Source: Azospirillum formosense (GTDB lineage: Bacteria; Pseudomonadota; Alphaproteobacteria; Azospirillales; Azospirillaceae). From it: 64,000 nucleotides of DNA. Both the position numbers and the translations under genes were made by a program. The stretch is from NCBI RefSeq assembly GCF_040500525.1, contig NZ_CP159402.1, positions 2,107,501-2,171,500 on the forward strand. Direction: 5' to 3'. Of this stretch, positions 24,942-34,027 are shown one piece after another; positions within the stretch are counted from its first letter, which is position 1; each line of letters opens with the position of its first letter. The notes under the pieces are model-generated. The model was given only the letters and a program-made list of their open reading frames with translations. It made no database searches and had not been told where the DNA came from.

Positions 24942-25642
24942 TGCTGCGCGTCGCCAACCTGACCGCCGCCTACGGCTCCAGCCAGGCGCTGTTCGGCATG
25001 GAGCTGTCCGTCGACGCCGGCGAGGCGGTGACCCTGATGGGCCGCAACGGCATGGGCAAGACCACGACCATCAAGGCCATCATGGGCCTCGTGGCGCCGA
25101 CCGGCGGCTCGATCACGTTCGAGGGGGAGGGGATCGCCGGGCGCCCGCCGCACCGCATTGCGCGGGCCGGAATCGCCCTGGTGCCGGAGGGGCGGCAGGT
25201 CTTCCCCACCCTGACCGTGCGCGAGAACCTGATCGCCACCGCCGCCAACCGCTTCGCGCGGCGCGATCCCTGGACGGTGCAGCGGGTCCACGCCCTGTTC
25301 CCCCGGCTGGCCGAGCGCGCCGGCAACCTCGCCCGCAATCTGTCGGGCGGGGAGCAGCAGATGCTCGCCGTCGGGCGCGCCCTGATGACCAACCCCAAGC
25401 TGCTGATCCTCGACGAGGCGACGGAGGGGCTGGCCCCGCTGGTCCGCCAGGAGATCTGGCACTGCCTCGCCCGCCTGAAGGACGAGGGGCAGGCGATCCT
25501 GGTGGTGGACAAGAACGTCCACGCCCTCGCCGCCCTGGCCGACCGCCATCACGTCATCGAGAAGGGGCGGCTGGTCTGGTCCGGCAGCTCCGCCGCCCTG
25601 CTCGCCGATCCCACGTTGAAGGAGCGCTATCTTGGCGTCTGA
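24941..25642 (+). CDS. livF: branched-chain amino acid-type ABC ATPase LivF
   Basis: A 233-residue ATPase. Walker A is GRNGMGKTT (M in place of A, common in LivF), the signature is LSGGEQQMLAVGRAL, and Walker B is LLILDEATEGLAPL. The switch position reads VDKN rather than VEQN. Its ATG shares one base with the livG stop. The last 11 bases overlap the TTG start of the hydrolase gene. Confidence 0.92.
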   Translation: MLRVANLTAAYGSSQALFGMELSVDAGEAVTLMGRNGMGKTTTIKAIMGLVAPTGGSITFEGEGIAGRPPHRIARAGIALVPEGRQVFPTLTVRENLIATAANRFARRDPWTVQRVHALFPRLAERAGNLARNLSGGEQQMLAVGRALMTNPKLLILDEATEGLAPLVRQEIWHCLARLKDEGQAILVVDKNVHALAALADRHHVIEKGRLVWSGSSAALLADPTLKERYLGV

Positions 25643-26474
25643 ACCCCTGTATTCCGGCATGACCGCCGCCGAGATCGACCGCCAGTACAATTTCCGCAAG
25701 CTGGTGCCGGAACACCCAGCCTATTTCGCCCGCTGGCAGGCGGAGAGCGAGGCGGCGCGCGCCCGGCTCGGCGGGCGCTATGACATTCCCACCGGCCCGC
25801 ACCCGCGCCAGCGCGCCGACGTCTTCCCCGCCGGACAGGGCGCGCCGGTGCTGGTCTTCATCCACGGCGGCTACTGGCGGGCCCTGTCGAAGGACCTGCA
25901 TTCCTTCATCGCCGCCCCCTACGTGGAGCGCGGGGTGGCGGTCGTCCTGCTCGGCTACGGCCTGTGCCCGGACGTGACGATGGACGAGCTGTGCGGCCAC
26001 GCCCAGGCCGGGCTGGACTGGGTGTTCGCCAACGCGGCCGGCTTCGGCGGCGATCCGAGCCGGGTGGTGGTGTCCGGCCATTCGGCGGGCGGCCATCTGA
26101 CGGCCAAGCTGGTCTCGGAGAATCGCCACCGCGTGGCCGGCGGCATCCCGATCAGCGGCCTCTACGACCTGGAGCCGATGCTCGGCTTCGAGGTGAACGA
26201 GCAGCTGCGGCTCGATCCCGACTCGGCGCGGCGGCTGAGCCCGATCCATGCCGTTCCCGCCCCCGCCCCGCTGCTGATGCCGGCGCTGGGCGGCCTTGAG
26301 ACCGACGCGATGCACCGCCAGCAGGCCGACTACGCCCTGGCTTGGGCGGCGCAGGGCAACGCGGTGCGGGAGATCGTGGAGCCGGGCGCCGACCATTTCA
26401 GCGTGGTCGACCGCTTCGCCCAGCCAGGCAGCGCGCTGTTCGACGCGGCGCTGGCGATGCTCAAGGAGGGCTGA
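25632..26474 (+). CDS. alpha/beta hydrolase, arylformamidase (kynurenine formamidase)-like
   Basis: A 280-residue alpha/beta hydrolase. HGGYWRALSK forms the oxyanion region, GHSAGGHL carries the nucleophile Ser, and the C-terminal His is in GADHFSVV. The N-terminus SGMTAAEIDRQYNFR is typical of arylformamidase-like proteins that hydrolyse N-formylkynurenine or related amides. I take TTG 25632, overlapping livF, because it keeps the full N-terminal motif; ATG 25659 is an alternative. As the last gene of the liv unit, it suggests the transporter imports an amide or formylated aromatic, but this is inference. Confidence 0.8.
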   Translation: MASEPLYSGMTAAEIDRQYNFRKLVPEHPAYFARWQAESEAARARLGGRYDIPTGPHPRQRADVFPAGQGAPVLVFIHGGYWRALSKDLHSFIAAPYVERGVAVVLLGYGLCPDVTMDELCGHAQAGLDWVFANAAGFGGDPSRVVVSGHSAGGHLTAKLVSENRHRVAGGIPISGLYDLEPMLGFEVNEQLRLDPDSARRLSPIHAVPAPAPLLMPALGGLETDAMHRQQADYALAWAAQGNAVREIVEPGADHFSVVDRFAQPGSALFDAALAMLKEG

Positions 26475-26491
26475 GGGACGCCCAGGGCCGG

Positions 26492-26533
26492 AAACGAAAA
26501 AAGCCTTCCCGGTCGGGAAGGCTTTTTTCGTTT
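26492..26533. terminator. bidirectional rho-independent terminator
   Basis: A long near-perfect palindrome: A-rich arm, GCCTTCCC, loop GGTC, GGGAAGGC, T-rich arm (six T, then CGTTT). The symmetric A- and T-tracts let it stop transcription from the hydrolase gene on the plus strand and from the tRNA gene on the minus strand. Confidence 0.93.
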
Positions 26534-26554
26534 GAGCGTTCGCTCGAATGAGAG

Positions 26555-26644
26555 TGGCGGATGGGGGGAGATTCGAACTCCCGATACCCTTGCGGGTATG
26601 CCGCATTTCGAGTGCGGTGCATTCAACCGCTCTGCCACCCATCC
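26555..26644 (-). tRNA. tRNA-Ser(CGA)
   Basis: A 90-nt class II tRNA on the minus strand. The acceptor stem GGATGGG pairs with CCCATCC, the discriminator is G and CCA is encoded. The D-arm begins TGGCAGAGCGG, as in serine tRNAs. The anticodon loop is CTCGAAA with anticodon CGA at 26610-26608. A long variable arm (ATACCC/GGGTAT) and a T-loop TTCGAAT complete the molecule. It reads UCG codons. Confidence 0.97.
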
Positions 26645-26670
26645 GCTGCCCCGTTTCCGGGGTGGCGCGG

Positions 26671-26699
26671 AACCTACCCAAAAGCCTGGGGGGATGCAA
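26671..26699 (-). promoter_or_regulatory. promoter of tRNA-Ser
   Basis: On the minus strand, TTGCAT (26699-26694) and TAGGTT (26676-26671) are spaced 17 bases, ending 27 bases before the mature tRNA 5' end. Spacing and position suit a stable RNA promoter. Confidence 0.6.
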
Positions 26700-26744
26700 G
26701 CCCTTGTTTGCAAGAAAATGAACGGGAAAATGCCACCATGCCTG

Positions 26745-26773
26745 TTGACTCCCGGTGGCCCATCGGTTAAATC
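26745..26773 (+). promoter_or_regulatory. promoter of rplU-rpmA
   Basis: TTGACT (26745-26750), a 17-base spacer and TAAATC (26768-26773) form a good sigma70 promoter about 80 bases before the rplU ATG. The leader between may hold control elements, but no classic fold is evident. Confidence 0.6.
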
Positions 26774-26853
26774 CCCGCTCTCACGAACGGGCTTGCACCT
26801 CAAACGGTGGGCGAGCGGCCCTTCCGTTTGTTTTGAGATAGGCAGTGACGACG

Positions 26854-27171
26854 ATGTTTGCAGTGATCCGCACCGGCGGCAAGCAGTACAAGGTCGCCAA
26901 TGGCGACGTGATCCGCGTTGAGAAGCTCGAGGCCGAGGCCGGCGCTTCCATCACGCTCAACGACGTGCTGATGGTCAGCGACGGCGGCAGCACCACCCTT
27001 GGCACCCCGACGGTTGCCGGCGCTGCTGTGACCGCCGAGATCGTCGCCCAGGATCGCGGTCCGAAGATCATCGTCTTCAAGAAGAAGCGCCGCCAGAACT
27101 ACCGCCGTAAGAACGGCCACCGCCAGGACCTGACCGTCCTGCGCATCACCGGGATCAACGGCGCCGCCTGA
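26854..27171 (+). CDS. rplU: 50S ribosomal protein L21
   Basis: A 105-residue protein starting [14 protein letters not shown], the family N-terminus, so ATG 26854 is chosen over GTG 26845. The [14 protein letters not shown] segment is the conserved 23S rRNA-binding part, and the protein has the usual length. It opens the housekeeping block rplU-rpmA-obgE-proB, 33 bp before rpmA. Confidence 0.96.
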   Translation: MFAVIRTGGKQYKVANGDVIRVEKLEAEAGASITLNDVLMVSDGGSTTLGTPTVAGAAVTAEIVAQDRGPKIIVFKKKRRQNYRRKNGHRQDLTVLRITGINGAA

Positions 27172-27204
27172 ACGGCCGCCGACCAGTCACAGGAGTAACT
27201 CCCC

Positions 27205-27483
27205 ATGGCCCATAAAAAAGCAGGCGGCTCCTCGCGCAACGGTCGCGACTCCGCTGGCCGCCGCCTCGGCGTGAAGCGTTTCGGTGGCGAGAACGTCGTC
27301 GCCGGCAACATCATCGTCCGCCAGCGCGGCACGAAGTTCCACCCCGGTGAGAACGTCGGCATCGGCAAGGACCACACCCTGTTCGCCAAGATGGACGGCG
27401 TGGTGGCCTTCAAGCACAGCGCCCAGGGGCGCACCTACGTCGCCATCGAGGCGGTCGAGGTCCCGGCGGTCGCGGCCGAGTAA
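27205..27483 (+). CDS. rpmA: 50S ribosomal protein L27
   Basis: A 92-residue protein with the L27 start [16 protein letters not shown]; its tail reaches the peptidyl transferase centre. AGGAGT lies 11 bases before ATG 27205. It is followed by a strong terminator, so rplU-rpmA can be transcribed apart from obgE. Confidence 0.97.
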   Translation: MAHKKAGGSSRNGRDSAGRRLGVKRFGGENVVAGNIIVRQRGTKFHPGENVGIGKDHTLFAKMDGVVAFKHSAQGRTYVAIEAVEVPAVAAE

Positions 27484-27514
27484 TCTCGTCCGGCCCGTAC
27501 GGTGTGTTGGGATG

Positions 27515-27551
27515 ATCGGGGGTTCGGGCAACCGGCCCCCGATTTTCTTTT
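27515..27551 (+). terminator. terminator after rpmA
   Basis: ATCGGGGG and CCCCCGAT form an 8-bp perfect stem with an inner hairpin-capable loop, followed by TTTCTTTTG. It lies 32 bases after the rpmA stop and about 80 before the obgE start. Confidence 0.85.
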
Positions 27552-27629
27552 GTTGATATGGTGGTCACCGCCCCCTTCCCTCGGTTGGAGGACGGTGCGC
27601 AAACGGTAGATTGGCCGGCACGGTCCCCG

Positions 27630-28859
27630 ATGAAGTTCCTCGATCAAGCCAAGGTGTATCTGAAAAGCGGCGACGGCGGCCCCGGCGCCATCGCTTTCCG
27701 CCGCGAGAAGTTCATCGAGTACGGCGGACCGGACGGCGGCAACGGCGGCCGTGGCGGTGATGTCGTGATCGAGGTCGTGAACGGCCTCAACACGCTGATC
27801 GACTACCGCTACAAGCAGCATTTCAAGGCGCAGCGCGGCAACCACGGCATGGGTGCCAACCGCAACGGCGCCAGGGGCGAGGACGTGGTCCTGCGCGTGC
27901 CGGTCGGCACCCAGATCCTCGACGAGGATCAGGAGACCGTGCTGCTCGACCTGACGGAGCCCGGCCAGCGGGTCGTCATCCTGAAGGGCGGCGACGGCGG
28001 CTTCGGCAACGCCCATTACAAGACCCCGACCAACCGCGCCCCGCGCAAGTCCCACCCCGGCTGGCCGGGCGAGGAGCGCTGGGTCTGGCTGCGGCTGAAG
28101 CTGATCGCCGACACCGGCCTGCTCGGCCTGCCCAACGCCGGCAAATCCACCTTCCTGGCCGCGACCACCGCGGCGAAGCCGAAGATCGCCGACTACCCCT
28201 TCACCACGCTGGCCCCCAACCTGGGCGTCGTCCGCGCCGGTGACGAGGAGTTCGTCATCGCCGACATCCCCGGCCTGATCGAGGGCGCGCACGAGGGGCA
28301 CGGGCTGGGCGACCGCTTCCTCGGCCATGTGGAGCGCACCCGCGTGCTGCTCCACCTGATCGACGGCACGGCGGAGGACGTGGTCCAGTCCTACACCACC
28401 ATCCGCAACGAGCTGGTCGCCTATGGCGGCAACCTCGCCGACAAGCTGGAGATCATCGGCCTGAACAAGGCCGACGCCCTGCTCGACGAAGAGGTCGCGG
28501 AGAAGAAGGCGGCGCTGGAGGCGGCGTCGGGTGCGGAGGTGATGGTTCTGTCCGGCGCCACCGGCCAGGGCGTCCAGGCGGTGCTTTACCGCTTGCTCAC
28601 GCTCATCAAACAGTCCAAGGAAGAGGAGCCCGACGTCATCCAGGCTCCGGTCACGCGCTCCATCCCCCGGCCCCCGGTCGGCCAGAAGATGGACGACGAG
28701 TATGCGGGCTGGAACGAGGAGACGGGCGAGTACGACGATCTCCCCGAGGAGGCGGACGACGGCTCCGACTCGGACGGGGACGACTGGGACGATGAAGGCG
28801 ACGATGACGGTGACGACACCGAACACAGCGGCGACGGCGACGACAACGCCAAAGGCTGA
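27630..28859 (+). CDS. obgE: GTPase ObgE (CgtA)
   Basis: A 409-residue GTPase involved in 50S assembly and stress control. The Gly-rich Obg domain ([17 protein letters not shown]) spans about 1-158. The G domain has [25 protein letters not shown] and NKAD. The C-terminal 50 residues are extremely acidic (runs of Asp with Ser and Gly). ATG 27630 (MKFLDQAK) matches the family start; the frame upstream is not conserved. The last 56 bases also encode the N-terminus of ProB in another frame. Confidence 0.95.
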   Translation: MKFLDQAKVYLKSGDGGPGAIAFRREKFIEYGGPDGGNGGRGGDVVIEVVNGLNTLIDYRYKQHFKAQRGNHGMGANRNGARGEDVVLRVPVGTQILDEDQETVLLDLTEPGQRVVILKGGDGGFGNAHYKTPTNRAPRKSHPGWPGEERWVWLRLKLIADTGLLGLPNAGKSTFLAATTAAKPKIADYPFTTLAPNLGVVRAGDEEFVIADIPGLIEGAHEGHGLGDRFLGHVERTRVLLHLIDGTAEDVVQSYTTIRNELVAYGGNLADKLEIIGLNKADALLDEEVAEKKAALEAASGAEVMVLSGATGQGVQAVLYRLLTLIKQSKEEEPDVIQAPVTRSIPRPPVGQKMDDEYAGWNEETGEYDDLPEEADDGSDSDGDDWDDEGDDDGDDTEHSGDGDDNAKG

Positions 28860-30012
28860 GACCCTCTCCCTGCTTCCCACCCTGCTCCCCACGTTGGTCG
28901 AGGCGCGGCGGCTGGTCGTCAAGATCGGCTCCGCCCTGCTCGTCGACGGCGCCACCGGCCAGATGCGCCGCGAGTGGCTGGACGCGCTGGCCGACGACGT
29001 GGCCGCCTGCCGCAAGCGCGGCCAGGAGGTGGTGATCGTCACCTCCGGCGCCGTCGCCTGCGGGCGCGAGCATCTCGGCCTCGTCGGCCGCGCCCTGCGG
29101 CTGGAGGAGAAGCAGGCCGCCGCCGCCACCGGCCAGATCCGGCTCGCCGCGGCCTATCAGGAGACGCTGGCCCGCCACGGGCTGACCGTCGCCCAGGTGC
29201 TGGTGACGCTGGAGGACACCGAGGAGCGCCGCCGCCACCTCAACGGCCGCGCCACCATCGACACGCTGCTCAAGCTGGGCGCCGTCCCGGTCATCAACGA
29301 GAACGACACGGTCGCCACCGCGGAGATCCGCTTCGGCGACAACGACCGTCTGGCCGCCCGCGTCGCCCAGATGATCAGCGCTGACACGCTGGTCCTGCTG
29401 TCGGACATCGACGGGCTTTACACCGCCGACCCGCGCAAGGACCCCGACGCCCGGCACATCCCGGTCGTCCAGGAACTGACCTCCGACATCGAGAACATGG
29501 CGGGCGAGCCGCCGCCCGGCTACAGCTCCGGCGGGATGGTGACCAAGATCGTCGCGGCGCGCGTCGCGCTGGCCGCCGGCTGCCGCATGGTCATCGCCAA
29601 GGGCAAGCGCATGAACCCGCTGGCCGCGCTGGAGCGGCGGCCCGAGCAGGGCGGCGCGCTCTGCACGTGGTTCCTGCCCGCCGCCTCCCCCTCCTCCGCC
29701 CGCAAGGCGTGGATCGGCGGCAACCTGAACGCCCACGGCGCGCTGACCGTGGACGCCGGCGCGCTGTCGGCGCTCGCCCGCGGGGCCAGCCTGCTGCCCG
29801 CCGGTGTGCGCGCCGTCGAGGGCGACTTCGAGCGCGGCGACGTGGTGGTGGTCAAGGCGCCCGACGGGCGCGAGGTGGCGCGCGGCCTGACCGCCTACGC
29901 CGCCGAGGACGCCCGCCGCATCGCCGGCCGCAAGAGCCACGAGATCGAGCAGATCCTCGGCTACCGGGGCCGCGACGAGATGATCCACCGCGACGATCTG
30001 GTGGTGCGGTGA
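28804..30012 (+). CDS. proB: glutamate 5-kinase
   Basis: A 402-residue kinase for the first step of proline synthesis. The amino-acid kinase domain begins [12 protein letters not shown] and contains [22 protein letters not shown] and [15 protein letters not shown] domain ends the protein ([10 protein letters not shown]...[12 protein letters not shown]). I choose ATG 28804 because GAAGG lies seven bases upstream. This gives a Thr/Ala-rich 30-residue extension encoded inside the acidic tail of obgE; ATG 28792 is also possible. The stop overlaps the GTG of the HAD gene. Confidence 0.92.
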   Translation: MTVTTPNTAATATTTPKAETLSLLPTLLPTLVEARRLVVKIGSALLVDGATGQMRREWLDALADDVAACRKRGQEVVIVTSGAVACGREHLGLVGRALRLEEKQAAAATGQIRLAAAYQETLARHGLTVAQVLVTLEDTEERRRHLNGRATIDTLLKLGAVPVINENDTVATAEIRFGDNDRLAARVAQMISADTLVLLSDIDGLYTADPRKDPDARHIPVVQELTSDIENMAGEPPPGYSSGGMVTKIVAARVALAAGCRMVIAKGKRMNPLAALERRPEQGGALCTWFLPAASPSSARKAWIGGNLNAHGALTVDAGALSALARGASLLPAGVRAVEGDFERGDVVVVKAPDGREVARGLTAYAAEDARRIAGRKSHEIEQILGYRGRDEMIHRDDLVVR

Positions 30013-30692
30013 CCGCTTCCCTGTCGGCCCGCCCGCCCCTCCAGGCCATCCTGTGGGACATCGACGGCACGCTGCTGGACAGCGAGCCCTGGCACCAGCG
30101 CGCCACCATCGCGGTCTGCCGTGTGCACGGCCATGCCCTGTCCGACGCGGACTACGCGGCCACGCTGGGCGTCGCCTTCCCGGAGCTGTACGCCCGGCTG
30201 CACGCCGCCCGGCCCATGGCGCTGACCTTCCGCGAATGGGCGGACGCCATCACCGACCTCTATCTGGAGCGCATCGCCGAGGTGGAGGCGCGGGCCGGCG
30301 CCCTGGCTCTGGTCGACGCCTTCGCCGCGCGGGGGTTGCTGCAGGCCTGCGTGTCGAACAGCGGGCGCCGGGTGGTGGAGGCCAACCTGCGCCACATGGG
30401 AAGCCCGCATTTCCTGTTCGGCCTCAGCCGCGACGACGTGACCAGGGGCAAGCCCGACCCCGAGCCCTACCTGACCGCCGCCGCCCGTCTCGGCGTGCCG
30501 CCGGCGGCCTGCGCGGTGATCGAGGACAGCCCGACCGGCGCCCGCGCCGCCAAGGCCGCCGGCATGCTGACCATCGCCTGGCCGCAGCACGCCGACCTGC
30601 TGTTCGACGCCGCCGACCATGTGGTCGCGGACCCGGCGGCGCTGGACTGGGACGGCCTGTGCGGCCTCGCGGAGCGCATGGCGGCGGACTGA
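30009..30692 (+). CDS. HAD family hydrolase, beta-phosphoglucomutase-like
   Basis: A 227-residue haloacid dehalogenase-superfamily phosphatase. Motif I is [11 protein letters not shown], motif II includes CVSNSGR, and motifs III/IV are RGKPDPEPY and [15 protein letters not shown]. The helical cap between I and II is of the beta-phosphoglucomutase type. The GTG start at 30009 overlaps the proB stop (GTGA), so it is co-translated with proB. The substrate is unknown, and phosphoglycolate or sugar phosphates are equally possible. It converges on the TauE/SafE gene 22 bp away. Confidence 0.88.
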   Translation: MTASLSARPPLQAILWDIDGTLLDSEPWHQRATIAVCRVHGHALSDADYAATLGVAFPELYARLHAARPMALTFREWADAITDLYLERIAEVEARAGALALVDAFAARGLLQACVSNSGRRVVEANLRHMGSPHFLFGLSRDDVTRGKPDPEPYLTAAARLGVPPAACAVIEDSPTGARAAKAAGMLTIAWPQHADLLFDAADHVVADPAALDWDGLCGLAERMAAD

Positions 30693-30714
30693 CCGCCGCC
30701 GCGCCGCCGGTGCC

Positions 30715-31458
30715 TCAGCCCTTGGTGACGAAGAAATAGACCGTCATCGCCACGCCCACGAAAATCACGAACTTGCGCAGGACCGGCGGCGGGATGTGCC
30801 GGGCGACGGCGGCCCCGGCATAGCCGCCGGCCATGGCGGCGACCAGCATGATCAGCGCCTCGTTCCAATAGACCGCGCCGCCGAAGACGAAGGCGACCAC
30901 CGCCACCGCGTTGAGGCAGCCGGACACCAGCGCCTTCAGTCCGTTCATCGCGTGCAGGTCGGTCAGGCCGAAGACGCCCAGCGTCGCCAGGATCAGGATG
31001 CCGATTCCCCCGCCGAAATAGCCGCCGTAGATGGCGATGAAGAACTGCACGATCAGCACGGTGTTGTGACCGACCTTGAAGTTGCGGCGGATGTAGGCCG
31101 ACACCTTCGGGCCGAAGGCGAACAGCACCGTCGCGAACAGCAGCAGCCAGGGGATGACCGCCTCGAACACCCGCTGCGGCGTCCACAGCAGGAGCAGCGC
31201 GCCCAGCAACCCGCCGACCAGGCTGACGCCGAGGAAGGCCGGCAGGCTGACCTCCTTGATGCGGCCAAGCTCCCGCCGGTAGCCGTAGGCGCTGGCCAGA
31301 GCGCCCGGCGACACCGCCACCGTGCTGGTCGCGTTGGCGTTCAGCGGCGGCACGCCGGCCATGATCAGCGCCGGGAAGGTCAGGAAGCTGCCGCCACCGG
31401 CCACGGCGTTGAGCACGCCCGCGAAGAAGGCGGAGACGATCAGCAGCAGGGTCAGCAT
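30715..31458 (-). CDS. TauE/SafE family sulfite/organosulfonate exporter-like protein
   Basis: A 247-residue polytopic membrane protein with about eight helices and the two family repeats: AGVLNAVAGGGSFLTFPALI at the N-terminus and GGYFGGGIGILILATLG in the middle. The family moves small anions such as sulfite, sulfoacetate or taurine. The neighbouring diheme cytochrome gene reads in the same direction 110 bp upstream, which may tie it to sulfur or carbon oxidation, but the link is weak. Confidence 0.88.
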   Translation of the reverse strand: MLTLLLIVSAFFAGVLNAVAGGGSFLTFPALIMAGVPPLNANATSTVAVSPGALASAYGYRRELGRIKEVSLPAFLGVSLVGGLLGALLLLWTPQRVFEAVIPWLLLFATVLFAFGPKVSAYIRRNFKVGHNTVLIVQFFIAIYGGYFGGGIGILILATLGVFGLTDLHAMNGLKALVSGCLNAVAVVAFVFGGAVYWNEALIMLVAAMAGGYAGAAVARHIPPPVLRKFVIFVGVAMTVYFFVTKG

Positions 31459-31567
31459 GGGGCCATAGTCCGGCGGGTGGAAAAAGCCCGCGGACTATGC
31501 CCTCTCGGCAACGCTTACGGTACTGCGTTTTCGGCGGTGCGGTAATTCACATGCGGACGTTGTGGGT

Positions 31568-32431
31568 TCAGCGGACCGGCGGAAGCGTACGGAGATAGGC
31601 GACCAGGGCGACCAGCTCGCCGTCGCTCATGGACTTGTAATAGTGATAGCCCATGGGCGGGCTCAGCCGGCTGCCGTCGGGACGTACACCCTCGGTGATG
31701 GCCTTGCGGATCTCCGCGTCGGTCCAGCCGCCCAGCCCATGCTCCTTGTCCTGCGTGATGTTGCGGGACACGGCGTTGCCCCACGGCCCCGTGAAGTTGC
31801 GCCCGCCGGCCCCCATGCGCGTCGTGTCGAGCCGCCCGTCCGGCAGCATCGGCGTGTGGCATTCCATGCAGTGGCCGAGCGGACCGGCCATGTACGCGCC
31901 GTACGTCACCGGGTCCGTACGCGGCACCTCCGCCACCGACCCGACCGGCGGGCCGTAGGCGGCGGGCAGAGCCATGCGGTATTCCGACTTCGGGACAGAA
32001 TGCCGCACCGGCGGAACGCTGCGCAGATAGGCGACGATGGCGCGCAGGTCGCCGTCCGACAGGCCGCGGTAGAAGCCGAAGGGCATCGGCGGGCCGATCA
32101 GGCTGCCGTCGGGACGCCTGCCCTCACGGATGGCGGTGATGAGCTGCTCATCGGTCCAACGCCCGATCCCCGTCTCCGGGTCCGGGGTGATGTTGGAGGC
32201 GTAGGCGGTGAAGGGCTCCTCGACGAAGGGGGTCCCGCCGGCCATCTCCCTCCCGGCGACCGGCCCGCCCGGCCCCTGCGGCGTGTGGCAGTTGCCGCAG
32301 GCGACGATCCCGTTGACCAGGGCGCGCCCCCGTTCCAGCGGCGAGTCCGGCGGCGTTTCGGCCCAGGCCGCTCCGCCCATCCACAGCACCACGACGGCCA
32401 CGGCTGTGCCGCGGCGGACCAGCCCGTTCAT
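31568..32431 (-). CDS. diheme cytochrome c
   Basis: A 287-residue exported protein from ATG 32431, which has GAGGGAG upstream; the frame further upstream to 32521 is rejected because it runs into the divergent promoter. The signal peptide ends near AWA-ET. Two cytochrome c domains carry CGNCH and CMECH, each followed by similar segments: a Gly-rich loop, NITPD or NITQD, WTDEQLITAIREG or WTDAEIRKAITEG, and PPMPFGFYRG or PPMGYHYYKS. The axial Met residues are in those PPM motifs. It resembles cytochrome subunits of alcohol or gluconate-type dehydrogenases, but no such flavo- or quinoprotein subunit adjoins it. Confidence 0.88.
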   Translation of the reverse strand: MNGLVRRGTAVAVVVLWMGGAAWAETPPDSPLERGRALVNGIVACGNCHTPQGPGGPVAGREMAGGTPFVEEPFTAYASNITPDPETGIGRWTDEQLITAIREGRRPDGSLIGPPMPFGFYRGLSDGDLRAIVAYLRSVPPVRHSVPKSEYRMALPAAYGPPVGSVAEVPRTDPVTYGAYMAGPLGHCMECHTPMLPDGRLDTTRMGAGGRNFTGPWGNAVSRNITQDKEHGLGGWTDAEIRKAITEGVRPDGSRLSPPMGYHYYKSMSDGELVALVAYLRTLPPVR

Positions 32432-32496
32432 GGAAGGCTCCCTCACCGATGTCGCATGACGGAACGCTACCCACGCAACAATCCGTGGCCCAGGCG

Positions 32497-32523
32497 AATT
32501 GTTGAGTATTCCGCTCAGCAATT
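32497..32523. promoter_or_regulatory. operator-like inverted repeat between cytochrome c and proA
   Basis: AATTGTTGAG and CTCAGCAATT form a 10-bp inverted repeat with a single mismatch and a 7-base spacer. It is centred in the 198-bp gap between the divergent diheme cytochrome gene and proA. It is unlike a terminator (no T-tract), so an operator is likely. Confidence 0.45.
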
Positions 32524-32629
32524 CGGCCTAGCCGCCATGGCTTTCGCGGAAGCGCGGGATCGGCTATGGTTTCCGCCCTTTTTTGCTTTCCGGCCTTTTT
32601 GATTGGCGAACGCCACTGGAGTGAGACCG

Positions 32630-33910
32630 ATGTCCGCCCTGCTTGAGACCACCGACGCCTTGCACGATCAGATGTTCGCCCTCGGCCGCGCCGCCCGCGC
32701 CGCCGCGGCGGAGCTGGCGACCGTGCCAAGCCCGTCGAAGGATCAGGCCTTGCGGGCCGCCGCCGCCGCGATCCGCGCCCGCAAGGCGGAGATCCAGGCG
32801 GCCAACGACGCGGACGTCGCCGCCGCCCGGGAGCGCGGCCTCGCCGGTCCCATGATCGAGCGTCTCGCCCTCAACGACGCCCGCATCGAGGCGATGGCCA
32901 AGGGGCTGGAGGACATCGCCGACTTCCCCGATCCCATCGGCGGCGTCATCGCCGAATGGACCCGCCCCAACGGTCTGGCCATCCAGCGCGTGCGCGTGCC
33001 GCTGGGCGTCATCGGCATCATCTACGAGAGCCGCCCCAACGTCACCGCCGACGCCGGCGGCCTCTGCCTGAAGTCGGGCAACGCGGCGATCCTGCGCGGC
33101 GGTTCGGAGAGCATCCGCTCGTCCCGCGCCATCGCCGCCTGTCTGGCCGACGGGTTGCGCGCCGCCGGCCTGCCGGAGGCGGCGATCCAGCTCGTTCCCA
33201 CCACGGACCGGGCGGCGGTCGGCCACATGCTGACCATGCGCGACTTCATCGACGTGATCGTCCCGCGCGGCGGCAAGTCGCTGATCCAGCGCATCGCCGA
33301 GGAGAGCCGCATCCCGGTCATCAAGCATCTGGACGGCAACAACACCGTCTACGTCGACGCAGGGGCCGAGTTGGAGAAGGCGCGCAAGGTGGTGATGAAC
33401 GCCAAGATGCGCCGCACCTCGATCTGCGGCGCCGCCGAGACGCTGCTGGTCGACCGCAGGATCGCCGACGCCGTCCTGCCGGTGCTGGTGAAGGACCTGC
33501 TGGACGCCGGCTGCGCCGTCCGCGGCGACGCCGCCGCCCAGGCCGCCGATCCGCGCGTGACGGCGGTGACGGCGGAGGACTGGGACACCGAGTATCTCGA
33601 CGCCATCATCGCCTGCGGCGTGGTGGACGGGGTGGACGGGGCGATCGACCACATCAACCGCCACGGCTCGCACCACACCGACGCCATCGTGACCGAGGAC
33701 CCGGCGGCGGCGGAGCGCTTCCTGCAGCGCATCGACAGCGGCATCGTGCTGTGGAACGCCAGCACCCAGTTCGCCGACGGCGGCGAGTTCGGCATGGGCG
33801 CGGAGATCGGCATCTCCACCGACAAGTTCCACGCCCGCGGCCCGGTCGGCGCCGAGCAGCTCACCAGCTACAAGTATGTCGTGCGCGGCGATGGCCAGAC
33901 GCGGCCGTGA
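32630..33910 (+). CDS. proA: gamma-glutamyl phosphate reductase (glutamate-5-semialdehyde dehydrogenase)
   Basis: A 426-residue enzyme for the second step of proline synthesis, reducing gamma-glutamyl phosphate with NADPH. The catalytic Cys is C266 in [13 protein letters not shown]. Other family marks are [26 protein letters not shown] and the C-terminal [23 protein letters not shown] 32630 has GGAG nine bases upstream and fits the usual N-terminus. It is 1.9 kb from proB, separated by three unrelated genes. Confidence 0.95.
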   Translation: MSALLETTDALHDQMFALGRAARAAAAELATVPSPSKDQALRAAAAAIRARKAEIQAANDADVAAARERGLAGPMIERLALNDARIEAMAKGLEDIADFPDPIGGVIAEWTRPNGLAIQRVRVPLGVIGIIYESRPNVTADAGGLCLKSGNAAILRGGSESIRSSRAIAACLADGLRAAGLPEAAIQLVPTTDRAAVGHMLTMRDFIDVIVPRGGKSLIQRIAEESRIPVIKHLDGNNTVYVDAGAELEKARKVVMNAKMRRTSICGAAETLLVDRRIADAVLPVLVKDLLDAGCAVRGDAAAQAADPRVTAVTAEDWDTEYLDAIIACGVVDGVDGAIDHINRHGSHHTDAIVTEDPAAAERFLQRIDSGIVLWNASTQFADGGEFGMGAEIGISTDKFHARGPVGAEQLTSYKYVVRGDGQTRP

Positions 33911-33935
33911 GGTCCACGGCCCTGGAGCTTACGTC

Positions 33936-34024
33936 TGCCCTCTCCCCGACCCTCCCCCGCCTTCGGCGAGGGAGGGGGATTGATTCCCTCCCCTGCGAAG
34001 CGGGGGAGGTTTAGGGAGGGGGCA
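33936..34024. repeat. GC-rich interspersed inverted repeat, copy 2
   Basis: An 89-bp element of the same design as that at 1681-1784: outer ends TGCCCTCTCCCCGACCCTCC and the complementary GGGGGAGGTTTAGGGAGGGG, with inner hairpins CCGC/CTTCG/GCG and CCCTGC/GAA/GCGGG. It begins 26 bases after the proA stop and ends 3 bases before the nadD ATG, so its purine-rich right end (AGGGAGGGGG) is the only ribosome binding site for nadD. Confidence 0.82.
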
Positions 34025-34027
34025 AGC

